Source: Astragalus membranaceus (taxonomy: Eukaryota > Streptophyta > Magnoliopsida > Fabales > Fabaceae). Taken from it: 64,000 bases of DNA. The translations under genes were made by a program, and so were the position numbers. The notes beneath the pieces are model-generated. The model had not been told where the DNA came from. It was given only the letters and a program-made list of their open reading frames with translations, and did not search any database. Of the stretch, positions 10,424 through 20,868 are shown piece by piece. Within the stretch, counting starts at the first letter, position 1, and each line of letters starts with the position of its first letter. Location of the stretch: positions 109,774,442 through 109,838,441 of the forward strand of contig CM076846.1 of assembly GCA_039519185.1 (NCBI GenBank). Reading direction: 5' to 3'.

Positions 10424-11008
10424 GTTCATATTTCTGGTTGGGTTTTTGAACACCCAGAATCTGCATTTCTTCTTCTACTTTGATATCCCTTCCCTCTCTT
10501 ATTCTTGGATTTGGTTTAGAATACAAAATGTACAGATTTGATGAAATTGGGAATTAGGGTTGAAAAGGAAGAGAGAAAGTAGGAGTTCGATGGTGGTGGA
10601 GGTTGCCATGGTGGAGGTTCAGTTTTTCACTCTATGATGAGGGATGATGATTGGTTCAGGTTTGGTGAAATTGGGGAGTAAGGTTTGGGGATGAAGAAGG
10701 ATGGAGGATGGAGAAAGATAAAAGAAGAAGGAAATGAGTTTTATTTTGTTATTTATTAAAAAACAAATATTTTAAAACATGGTTTTTTTAATTGTCAATT
10801 TGGGCCCTCCCTACGTGTCAATTATTGTGGCACTTAACCTGCCACATTAGTAATTTTGACGGAGTTAAGACGGAGTTAACATGAGGGACTAAAGTGACGG
10901 ACAAAATGAACAATGGAGGATCAATTTGTTTTTTTGATTGAGTGAGGGACCAAATTGAAAGCGCATGACACTTTGAGGGACGAAATCGACTATTTACCCT
11001 CGATAGTT

Positions 11009-11518
11009 TCTTAGGCTATTGAGAGTGACTCATAAGCATTGCATTTCTCGAATAACTAGTGTGGGAGCTAGCTGTGTGTTACGTGACCTCATGTATTGGT
11101 TGTGCTTGACTTACTTTTTGACTTCTTGCAGATTGAATTGAACAGTTAAGGGTCAGAGAAGTGCAATTACTCATTCTTAAAACCTGCACCAAAGAGTCGG
11201 GCACTTTGAGCATCGAGATTTACTCCCAAAACAAGATCATTCTCACTCCGATCCAAACTCAATTTTAAAGAAATTAATTATTAAATGTAAAGAGAAGCTC
11301 AACTAGTAAATGTAAAAATGAGCATTCATTCATCAAGAAGCTAAATACCACACTTGCAAAGAGAAGCTCACAATTGACTAATAATTAAAATAGTAAAATT
11401 TTTACCCAAATACAAAACCACTTATTTCTTTTAGAAATTAGAAAGCAACGATAAAAAACCATTACTTTGACATGAAATTAAAAGCATATTGACTTGTTGT
11501 TGTAGTTCTTTTACTACC
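11009..11518. other. Intergenic spacer, no gene seen
   Basis: AT-rich sequence between the MULE right flank and the stop codon of the BURP gene. The part nearest 11518 probably includes the 3' UTR of that gene. No clear polyadenylation signal can be singled out. Confidence 0.5.
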
Positions 11519-14067
11519 TCAATCAGCAATAGTCCAAGTCATGTCATTCTCAAAGATCCAGTGGCACACTTCAATTCGACCTGGACCAGATCCAAGAGCC
11601 ATGAACGCACCATGGGTGGGGCTCCAAGCAGTTGTATCCAAGTGGCATATAGCAACACCGTGATTAATCTTAGCCTTGGTATTGGTGTCAAGAAGATCTG
11701 CCTCATAGACTCGAACCTTAGGGACAGAGTGGCAGTAGTATAACAAATAAGGGAATAAGCTCTGGTGACACGAAACTGACTGTGTGACTTTCCCACCATT
11801 AACTTTACTGACTTGACCCACCATCACATTCTTGTTCATCCCATTTAAGTTCTCAGTGGATCGAACCGTCACGTTGTGCCCTAGAACAGAAGTAGCAAAG
11901 TCAATCATGTCTTCAAGCGAGCCCACACATCGCTTTGTCTCACCTTGGCTCGGTGCCCTCTCACACTCACTCAATGAGTCCACTATCATCTTGTCCATTG
12001 AAGAGTTATCAGAAACCCTAAACACACTCTTCAACTCGTTTAACTTAGAAGATGCGAATGGCAACTTTGTCAAAATGGAGCGTGGCAAAAATGACCTCGG
12101 AGGCATTTTGTCCTTTATATCTGGCAACGGAATAACAGTCCCTTGCCTCAACATCTTTTCACGGAAGAACTTACCGGGTTGAACCCACTTTTTCACCAAA
12201 CTGTCACTAACACTAACAGAAGAAGACGATGATGATTTTGTATAACCAGCAAAGGAAACACCGTCTTTAGCGTAATCCTTGAAGGTGTTATTAACACCGT
12301 AACCTTTAAACCCAACCTTATGACCAACATCTGCTCCTTTAGCGTAGCCTTTGAAAGTATCAGTTCCTTCGTTAAATGATTTCCCGTAGTTCTTGAAATC
12401 CACGTGGGTCCCACCGTGTGAGTCTTCAGCATATGAACTGAACGAGTCAGCACCAACATTTGACTGGTCTCTATAACTAGAGAAGCTCTCTGTAGCACCG
12501 ATACCTCCCTTAGCATAGTTCTTGAAATTCTCAGTGGGGTTGTTCATGTTAAATGCATAGCTTGTGAACGTATCTTTAGCGTTCATGCCTTTTTGAGCAT
12601 AGCTAGAGAAACCAGAACTCACTACGTTAGAGTTTGTTCCGTAACTCGTGAAACCATTAACAGCGCCAACGCCGTCCTTTCCATAATTCGTGAAACTCTG
12701 GTCACCAGCATTACCATCTTCGCTGTAACTTGTGAACCTTTGCTCTCTTCCAGCAGTGGAGCTGGAGTACGTGGTGAAGCGAACATTGGGGACATTGGAA
12801 TTTTTAGAGTACTCTTTAAACTCGCCGGACCCTCCAGCGGTAGCGGTTCCATAAGTGTGAAAGCTCTGGTCAACAACGTTGGTACCATCGCCGTAGTTTG
12901 TGAAGCTGTCATTGTGGCCGGCGGAGGAGTGGCTGTAACGACGAAAGTCATTGATCGGATTGTTGTAGAAACCTTTGGAATATTTTTTGAACGAGTCGAG
13001 TCCACCGGGTCGACTCGTTCCGTAGTTGGTGAAGTTCTGGCCGTCGTCATACACGACGAAGTTGGCATCCTTAGTGTGTTTTTCTAGACTGGGGTTTACT
13101 TCCGGGAAACAGAGGAGGTGCGCGGCGGAGCAAAATTCTGGTAACCGTGTGGATAACGTATTGGTGGCGGCGAGTCCTGCGAATTTTGCAGCATCAGTGG
13201 CGCTTAGCGGTGAGGCCTTGGAAATGAGGAAGGATGGTTTTGGCAATTTGTTGGGGATGGCTCTGTCCCAATAGCGAATTATGAAGGCCTTTGGTGTGAA
13301 TGGGTTTTGAGTTCCGGCTCCTTCATTTGTTGCCAAACTAACCTGCATTGATCAGATTGAGAGAGAGATAGTTAGTTAGCACCGAAAACAATTATTAGGA
13401 AATCAAAATAAAAGAAACATTAGAGTTAAATTAGCATTGGAACTTTTTTATACTATTTTAAATTTTTGATAGATTGTGTGTGTATAAAAATAATTGATTT
13501 TAATGATGGGTTTTCTACTTTTACTAAAATGTCCTCATCTCTTACTAAAATCTCTCTACTCTCCCTCTCTTCCACTTTTTTTGATCTGTGATTCGTGACA
13601 TTATTATTCAGTTAGTTTTTTTGACAGCATCTTGTTATTGAGTTAGTTAGTGAAATAAGGGTAACAAAAAGTAAACTGTTAGCACATGTTATTCACATTT
13701 AATGATATAGATTATGATATGAATTACTTTCTTCCCTGCCTTTGTTACTGTAATTTAAACTTGATCCCTCACATTCTGTTTTTCCAACCAATTTCAGTAA
13801 ATATATACCATATCCAGTTAATTAATGGAATCTAGTATAACTCGATTAATTGAAATCCTCAAGATGCAAGAGATTAAAGAACCAAAAAATAGGAAATTAA
13901 AAAAGGAAAAAGCGGAGGAAGTAGAATAAATGCAAAAGGGTGTGAACAATATAAGAAAAAAGAAGAAGCAGGAAAGAAGAAATAGATATGTTGCTTACGG
14001 TTATGAGTGTGGAGAAAAGGATATTAAAGAGAAAGAGGGTGGGAGTGTGACTGAGTGGTTTGTGCAT
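11519..14067 (-). CDS. Polygalacturonase-1 beta-like protein with C-terminal BURP domain
   Basis: Two exons: 14067-13999 (23 codons, MHKPLSHTPT then a hydrophobic signal peptide) and 13342-11519. The donor GTAAGC and acceptor TGCAG join in frame as STLIT/VSLAT, giving 630 residues, the usual size for this family. Residues from about 125 to 395 hold some 20 FxxY repeats (FTNYG, FKKYS, FKGYA types) every 13-15 residues. The BURP domain follows, with FFRE, SFLPR, a Cys pair and four CH motifs. Their spacing is CH-10-CH-27-CH-25-CH, which fits the BURP consensus exactly. Members are secreted cell-wall proteins. In tomato the beta subunit binds polygalacturonase and alters pectin breakdown. A TATA box lies 80 bp upstream of the ATG. 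The gene looks intact. Confidence 0.95.
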
Positions 14068-14146
14068 CTTTCGTTTTGGGAGAAGAGAAGAAAAGAGTAG
14101 AGGGAGTTGGGTGAGAATGTGCGGGTTTCGTTCTAGTGTGTCCACT

Positions 14147-14154
14147 TATTTATA
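14147..14154 (-). promoter_or_regulatory. TATA box of the BURP gene
   Basis: TATAAATA on the minus strand, 80 bp upstream of the ATG at 14067, a normal distance for a plant core promoter with a short leader. Confidence 0.7.
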
Positions 14155-14187
14155 GTAGTCTGGTCACCAATATTTGAGTACCGTTAG

Positions 14188-14348
14188 TATTTTTAGGTAA
14201 ACCCGGGTCACCGCCCAGTGGTAGGTGCCTCGAGAGGCAGGACAACTGGCCCAGAGTTTTAACGTTGTTCCGTATTCAAGGTGGGGATCCAACCCCGACC
14301 CTTGGTTAAGAGAGGATCAACCCCAACCGTTGAACCCCACGCTCTGGG
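14188..14348 (-). mobile_element. tRNA-derived SINE, 161 bp
   Basis: A perfect 15-bp target duplication TTTGAGTACCGTTAG flanks it (14173-14187 and 14349-14363). On the minus strand it carries an A-box-like GTTCAACGGTTGG near its start and a B-box-like GGTTGGATCCC, and it ends in an A-rich tail (CTAAAAATA). It sits just upstream of the BURP core promoter. No family name is given. Confidence 0.8.
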
Positions 14349-14363
14349 TTTGAGTACCGTTAG

Positions 14364-16662
14364 CATAATGAATCACAAGTATAATATAATATTAAAAAAT
14401 TGTTTTTTAACAAAATATAATATTAGAATCTAATATGCAAGCAGAGACTAATCCCTCGAGCCGGGTAGGACCACAATGGGCGGCAAAACTCTTCCTCAAG
14501 AAATTTAACACTGCTGCATGCCCAAGTCGGGTACACGTGGCCCCGGCGTAGATTAGTTATGAGCAAAAACAGTCAAATTTCATACAGACACAACCAAACT
14601 CCGTCCTGCAACCATAAAAGTCTCCATAGAGAAGGCACAACTTTGGCCTCCGAACGAACGAGCGGGAATATCATGAAACTTCGTATTAACTTTCAGAAAC
14701 ACTCATTTCTCATCTAGAACATAAAAGGCTTCACCCAAGGCCGGTCCTAAGATTTTGGGGGCCTTGGGCAAACCCAAAATATGGTGTCCTTATAACCTTA
14801 TAAATAATATTCGTCTTAAAGCCAATTTTTATAAACTCTTTATGCATTAGGAAAACGATTAGATCTCTTCAAAGAACTCAATACGATACATATGTTAAAA
14901 CCTCTAATTATTTTTTATTAGAAAACAATTATTTACTTTTAAATTTATATTTTTTTATCTTAATATGTATATGTAGTAAGAAATCAAAATTTGGTGTCCC
15001 TCGAAAAATGGGGGCCTGGGCGGTCGGTCGCCCCTCCCGCCCTTGCTAGCTCAAGGCCACCACCGGCTTTACCAAACATATTCTTTTAGATTCCAAAATT
15101 GCAACATTTTCTCGAAAGCTGACTTGAGCATTAGAGTGTGTGTAGGTATCATCACCCTCGCCAGATCAACGCAAAGGGGTTCATCTCAGAGCATCACTTG
15201 GAGCAAGTCTGATATCACACCTCGATAGCATCTAATCTCGGTCCAGCTTCATTGACCGAGACCAACTTCCAGAATACTTCATGAGAAAAGCTACAAAAAT
15301 GTTGGTTCGTCAGATGACCCCGACATAGATTACACAACATACTTCGCACTGGGGCATGCAACTTTTTTTTGCTGGTCGTGCTTAATCAATTGATTCAGTA
15401 AGTGGCCACAACTGAGAACATTGAGAACACAAGATCCGGACTCAATGCTCATCTATGATAAAAGCTCCCCTTAATAGAATACGTGCTTTCTTTTTCTTTC
15501 CTTTTCTTTATGACTCTGCTTTAGTTATGTTCAAAATTTAAAGATGGTGGGTGGGTCGTGATTTATGAAGTACTGTTAACAGTGAAAATGAAAAACATGG
15601 TGAATAATTCCTTCTTTTTTAAAAAAAAAACCTGTTATTTTTCTTTCTTGTAATAACCTTTGTCAGTAAAACTTTAAATTTTCAGTCTTTTGACCATGTT
15701 TTGAAGGATGGGTACACCAAAAGAGGTCTCTCATTGGATTCCAAGTAGATACCTAGTGTAATGTATATCACCGCTCATTGGTTGATATTTATATATCCGT
15801 TACCAGCCAATGGTTGATTGAATGAGGAGAACTTATATTATACACAAGCAAGTAATAATTACCAACAAAACAGAATCAAACTGAGCACAAACATAAAAGA
15901 AGTCTCTAAAATGTATAATGCCATGCTGTTACAATGAGCCATGCTGAGCACAAACATAAAGAAATCTCCAAAACACACGCAGCCACTGCAAAGCACACAT
16001 TTGGTCATTTTGCCACGGTGTTGGTTGTCGTTGATCTTGTTGAAGTCACACATCAACTAGAGATATAGCCTAAATAATCTTTATAAGGTTTGGACAATCT
16101 TCACCTTACAAGTCAATTTTGTGGGGATGACTTAGACATTAAACCCAAATTTAAAATAGTATATCAAAGTCTACTTTGATCTCTTATTGGACTAAGATCT
16201 CTATTATTCTACTTATTTGTCCACGCTCTAAATGTTCACCCAATAGCCTAAAGTACATTTCCTATCACTCACTGAACCAGCATAGTATATTGGACCTTGT
16301 TAATTTTGACAGTTTCTTTAAGGCTCATCTTGTGATTTGGCTCGATGGGAACACTCGTAGGTTTGCGTCCAAGAAATACTTCAGTTGTCCTAGGTCTTTT
16401 GTAGCACCCACAGATATATCTAGATTAACCGTTGAATATTAACATACATGCTAACAAATAAATATAATCTCGTACATAAACTTTGGGTCATAAGCCTGTT
16501 TACATCATATAAGTCTAAATGTCAATACAAATTTCTCACAAAAATTTGAAATGATAAAAACTCCTAGAGTACCATATCAAGGTACACAGGTGTTGTTCGA
16601 CAATTACAGAATTACATGATTAAATAACTAAGTGGAAGCATATGAAAATGCTCGATAAACTC
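14364..16662. other. Intergenic spacer with decayed repeats
   Basis: No gene is supported. 14740-15050 has the look of an old repeat: a GGCCGGTCCTAAGATTTTGG start, GGTGTCC on both arms and a GC-rich GGCGGTCGGTCGCCCC end, but no clean inverted ends. 15877-15975 contains a short direct repeat (CTGAGCACAAACATAAA twice). 16088-16170 resembles the U5 part of a copia LTR (CAATCTTCACCTTACAAG). Confidence 0.4.
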
Positions 16663-16968
16663 TCTTATGGTTTGGGCCTTTATCACTAAGGCCCAACACC
16701 TAATGCAGATCCATCAATTAATGGTGGAGATTAAAGACCTAGATCTAATGGTTCCCATTAATTCCCAAAACCTATAAATAAGCATTCAATGCAATGTCTA
16801 AGGTACACACTCTTTCCTACTCTTTACCTCTAATCAGTTCCCTAGCTTACTTGAGCGTCGGAGCGTCGGACGCGGAGCTCGGTTGATCAAGACCAACCCC
16901 TACCAACTATCTCGGATCGGACCTCGTGTCTAAGATCGGATACAGGTCCAGAGATACGGTACTGAACA
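16663..16968 (+). repeat. 5' LTR of gag-only element copy 2
   Basis: 306 bp, with TATAAATA near 16770 in the same relative place as in the other LTRs. It is shorter than its partner because of a deletion near 16865. Confidence 0.85.
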
Positions 16969-16969
16969 T

Positions 16970-17791
16970 TATCACCGCACTCCACCTCATTGTAGAGGAG
17001 CGCGGGGATCAGAGACTCCCCCAAGTCGGACCCCTGATGATTCCTATGGTCCTGAGGGTTCCCCTCGGCCTAGCTCGTTTCTGTTTTCCTCTTCTCCGAG
17101 GCGATGTACCAGAAGTCGGAAAAGGTCTCCGAGGCAGGAACGTCAGCGCCCTAGCTCGCGGGGATCCCCCGACAAGTACGGCTACCGACGGTCTCCACCC
17201 CTTGAGAGGTCGGCAAAGCGTAAAAGACCTTTCACAGCTAAGATCGACTACTTCCCAGTGCCAAAGCACCTCGAGAAGCCGCCTGAGGGTTTGAAAATGC
17301 ATGATGGGACTGGTGATCCGGATCGCCACCTCGACTACTTTGACACGGTTATGCAATACCGTAACGTTTCAGAAGAGATAAAGTGCCAAACCTTTCCCCC
17401 TCACTCTAGAGAAGACGGCTCTAGACTGGTTCAGGCTCTTGGGTCAAATACGATCTCCTCTTGGGATCAGTTAGCCAAGCTCTTTTCTGCACACTTCGCC
17501 CACTCGAAGATGAAGCCTAAATCTCGGAAGGTATTGCAGGCAATTCGGCAAGGAGAAAATGAGTTCCTTCGGGACTACATAGAGAGATTCAATAGAGAAG
17601 CTCCTCAAGTCCGGAACCTCAACGACTCATTCCGTCTTTACTTCATGGAGGCTGGTCTTCGTGAAGGAAGTCTATTTCAGATAGACGTCGAGGTCAACCA
17701 AGCTGAGTCGCTTGCCGAGTTCCTCCAGCGATCTCAGAAGTATATCCATCATGAAGAAGGGATTAACGCAGGAAGGTCACGTTTCACCTAG
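16970..17791 (+). pseudogene. Partial gag gene of gag-only element copy 2
   Basis: Contains KIDYFPVPKHLEKPPEGLKM, the core SSWDQLAKLFSAHF, FLRDYIERFNREA and FLQRSQKYIHHEEG, ending at a stop at 17791. Compared with copy 1, an extra C in the TTTCCCCC run near 17395 and a lost G near 17432 put about 13 residues in another frame; the frame is then restored. So the ALDWFRAL motif is lost although the ORF stays open. The N-terminal part is deleted. Confidence 0.8.
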
Positions 17792-18149
17792 GTCTCGGAA
17801 TGAGCCTACGAGCGTGATGTAACCCGACTTTGTAAATGTTTAGCCATCTAATATATATGGATCGACTACAATTTCCTCACATTGATTGCTTAGTAAAAGT
17901 GGATTCCGAGGTTGAAGGGAAGGATTTGGGATCGGTCGAACGATCGCCTTAAAGTTCCACTCTAAAACCGGAACCCGAGACACCGAGCTCGACATCGCTA
18001 GAGGTTCGGGAGCTCCACCAGGTCGGACTCCAGATGATTCCTACAATCCTGAGGGTTCCCCTCGGCCCAGCTCGCCTCTGGCTTCCTCTTCTTCAAGGAG
18101 GCATTAAATTGACACCTCGAGTCCCTCAGGTGGTCACGTTTTTAACATT

Positions 18150-18715
18150 GCCGAGGCTGGTGGTAGACACCCTCGCTGGTATAAACCCGGGCTCGAAGAT
18201 CGTTGACAAGACTCGTATCTCGGGTGCTCCGAGGCTGGTGGTAGACACCCTCGCTGGTATAAACCCGGCCTTGAAGATCTTTGACAAGACCCATATCTCG
18301 GGCGCTCCGAGGCTGGTGGTAGACACTCTCGCTGGTATAAACCCGGCCTCGAAGATCTTTGATAAGACCCGTATCTCGGGCGCTCCGAGACTGGTGGTAG
18401 ACACCCTCGCTGGTATAAACCCGGCCTCGAAGATCTTTGACAAGACCCGTATCTCGGGCGCTCCGAGGCTGGTGGTAGACCCTCGCTGGTATAAACCCGG
18501 CATCGAAGATCTTTGACAAGACCCGTATCTCGGGCGCTCCGAGGCTGGTGGTAGACACCCTCGCTGGTATAAACCCGGCCTCGAAGATCTTTGACAAGAC
18601 CCATATCTCGGCGCTCCGAGGCTGGTGGTAGACACCATCGCTGGTATAAACCCGGCCTCGAAGATCTTTGACGAGACCCGTGTCTCGGGCGCTCCTAGGC
18701 TTGGGGAAGCCCCTT
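18150..18715. repeat. 78-bp tandem repeat, about 7 copies
   Basis: The unit starts GAGGCTGGTGGTAGACACCC and contains GAAGATCTTTGACAAGACCC. Spacing is 78 bp (26 codons), with one unit lacking ACAC near 18480 and others carrying point changes. Because the period is a multiple of three, frames stay open on both strands. This explains several long overlapping ORFs that I do not call genes. Confidence 0.92.
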
Positions 18716-18843
18716 TGTAGCTATAAGCCCGGCCTTGAAGAAGGTCGCCACGAAGGTCCAACCTCAAATTCAAAAACTCTCACGAAGTCCAGATAAGGCA
18801 TCAAGTCTAGCTCGCCCCAAGACGATCCGACTTGGGGGGCAAC

Positions 18844-19175
18844 TGTTACAGATTGGGCCTTTATCACTAAGGGCCAACACCTAATGCAGATCCATCAACC
18901 AATGGTGGAGATTAAAGACCTAGATCCAATGGTTCCCATTAATTCCCAAAACCTATAAATAAGCATTCAATGCAATGTCTAAGGTACACACTCTTTCTTA
19001 CTCTTTACCTCTAATCAGTTCCCTAGCTGACTTGAGCGTCGGAGTGTCCTCGCAGGTACCACCTGCCCCGGATCGGACGCGGAGCTCGGTTGATCAAGAC
19101 CAACCCCTACCAACTATCTCGAATCGGACCTCGTGTCTAAGATCGGATACAGGTCCAGAGATACGGTACTGAACA
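18844..19175 (+). repeat. 3' LTR of gag-only element copy 2
   Basis: 332 bp, TGTTACAGATTGGG to GGTACTGAACA, preceded by the polypurine-like GACTTGGGGGGCAAC at 18829-18843. Confidence 0.88.
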
Positions 19176-19309
19176 AACTCAAAATAGTACTTAAGATCGT
19201 CTACTATGATTTACTCTGATAGTAATGTCAATTGAGAGAATCTATATCCCCAGAGACAGATTCATTCATTAGAGGGTGGGGCAAATGCCCATTGAAATTG
19301 AACATCTTG

Positions 19310-19677
19310 AAAAAGTCCCACATTGCTTAGTTTTGTGAAGGAAGAGGGAGATCAAGACTATATAATGAGCTCAAGTTCTCATTTACAAAAATGCACCTGT
19401 AAGAAACACCTTAAGTTGTATTTCACTTTGTTTTTTCTCTTATACGTTTATTTTAAAGTGTTGTGAGATGTAGTTAAATATTTTCTTTGAAGGGTGTGGG
19501 TGTACTGGGGCCATGGGGTGTTTGAGAGAAGTTTGTGTGTTGTAACAATTTTCACAGTGTTATTCTGGTTGTCATTAGACAATGGTTTGTGGTTTTTCTC
19601 CGATTTTAAAGATTTCCACGTTAAATTCTTGTACTCCGATTGTGCTCATTGTATTTCTCTATGTTTTTTTCCCAACA
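19310..19677 (+). repeat. Probable solo LTR of a copia element
   Basis: TGAAAAAGTCCCACATTGC at the left, a TATATAA at about 19361, and the copia U5-like GGTTTTTCTCC and TTCCACGTTAAATTC, ending near CCCAACA. I could not confirm a 5-bp target duplication, so the edges are approximate. Confidence 0.5.
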
Positions 19678-19737
19678 AATGCCCTCCGTGATATTTGGTT
19701 TAATACAGTACTACCTATAGACAAATACTAATATACC

Positions 19738-19790
<53 letters not shown>
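19738..19790. repeat. (AAT)n microsatellite
   Basis: Uninterrupted TAA/AAT triplets. Confidence 0.95.
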
Positions 19791-20402
19791 TATTTACTTT
19801 TTTTATGCACTCTTAGTAAAAAGCAAACTCAATCTCTTTCACCCACTCCCACTCACACGTTCCCAAGTAATTCCCCCAACATTCCCCCTTCTCTCATTTC
19901 CCCTAAAAAACAATTCGCCTATTTCCACTCAACCTCTCATCTGTGTTGAGTTTGTTGTCGAAAATTGCAGATATGGCTGTAGTCAAATTACTGTAGTCGA
20001 ATTGCAGTAGTCAAATCCGACTGATGCTGTTGAGTGACAAGGACTGCTGCGAACCAAAAATGCAGAAACAGAAGAAATGTTAGATAAACAACCGGAGGCG
20101 TCTTGCGACTGCCCTGAAGAATTGCACTTATGAATATAGCCGTTTGCAGCATAGGTTCCAGTAATCAATGACCAGTCAAAGGCCGTTGGAAAATTCAACA
20201 GTAATCAAGTCGGATTAAAGATTCGCACTGAACCAAGCCATGTTGGTCCCTGCTTGTGCGCGCGAGGGAGTTCCTTCTACTTGCTTGTTAACTAGCTCTC
20301 ATTAAGCTTTAGTATATAAAGACTTTGGTGAATCCAAAGCCAAGCAATGTGAGACTTTTCACTTTTGAAATATCTTTTTATTTTCAATAAAATACAACAG
20401 AG

Positions 20403-20594
20403 TTATCGTCTTTAATACTTCTAGTGGCCACTGCAACCGTCGGTAGAGCTTTCTCTGCTATGAATTTCATCAAGAATCGAATGCAAAATCGTATGGGAGA
20501 TGAATGGTTGAACGATTGCTTAGTCACTTATATAGATAGAGATATTTTTGAAAGTATTGACAATGATAAATTATTCAATGTTTCCAAAATATGA
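20403..20594 (+). pseudogene. hAT transposase C-terminal (dimerisation) fragment
   Basis: The frame reads LSSLILLVATATVGRAFSAM, then MGDEWLNDCLVTYIDRDIF, to a TGA at 20592-20594. This is the hAT family C-terminal dimerisation region of the plant TTF-type/ZMYM1-like group. The usual VERAFSAM has Gly in place of Glu. No catalytic part, upstream exon or terminal repeats are evident, so it is a relic of about 64 codons. Confidence 0.85.
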
Positions 20595-20868
20595 AAAACT
20601 GCAGAGAACAATTGTAATGTATAGAAATATTGTCCCCACTGCTTAAATTTTCTGGAATTTGTCACTCCATATCTCTTTGGAAATTGATAATAGCCGAATT
20701 TCTTGTTCTTGTAATGAGACCTCTGTCTCATTTGATTAATTGAAGAGATCTTCCTTTTATCTTCATATTCTTTTCTGAAGAAAATTAATTTCTATGAATA
20801 TGTATAGTTGATATTTATACAATATACTACGAAAGCCATGATAAATGCAAGGTTGAGTCACTTTAGAA

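Larger units (their letters stand above)
6521..10999. mobile_element. Non-autonomous Mutator-like element, interrupted by an LTR element
   Basis: The ends GGGTAAAACAACTATTTTGG and (rc) GGGTAAATAGTCGATTTCG are inverted and stay similar inward (GTCCCTCAA, CAATTTAGTCC/CAATTTGGTCC, a GTGCCAC or CTGCCAC motif). The 9-bp flanks TGCATAGTT (6512-6520) and TCGATAGTT (11000-11008) agree at 7 of 9 positions. Without the nested 3.2-kb LTR element it is about 1.3 kb and has no transposase. I see no convincing gene in its own sequence (6530-7220 and 10430-10999). Confidence 0.75.
16663..19175 (+). mobile_element. Gag-only LTR retrotransposon, copy 2
   Basis: LTRs at 16663-16968 and 18844-19175; exact 5-bp target duplication AACTC (16658-16662 and 19176-19180). 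It is the same family as copy 1 but inverted. The 5' LTR has mutated ends (TCTTATGG for TGTTACGG) and an internal deletion of about 30 bp around the GGTACCACCTGC motif. The primer binding site and about 465 bp of gag start seen in copy 1 are missing: the LTR joins directly to sequence equivalent to copy 1 position about 9617. Inside are the gag core, a duplicated gag segment and 78-bp repeats. Confidence 0.92.

Noticed and set aside
12193..13087. Overlapping ORFs in other frames of the BURP gene
   Set aside because: They are shadows of the strongly supported coding frame with its FxxY repeats and CH motifs.
14740..15050. A possible transposon with a GGCCGGTCC-type end
   Set aside because: The two candidate ends do not pair well, and no target duplication could be found.
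18034..18773. Several overlapping 150-215 codon ORFs on both strands
   Set aside because: A 78-bp tandem repeat without stops keeps several frames open. No frame matches a known protein, and the opposing ORFs cannot all be real.
19315..19370. GTCCCACATTG followed by TATATAA, like the USE-plus-TATA promoter of plant snRNA genes
   Set aside because: No U1-U6, 7SL or MRP sequence follows, and the surrounding sequence looks like a copia LTR, where this motif is common.
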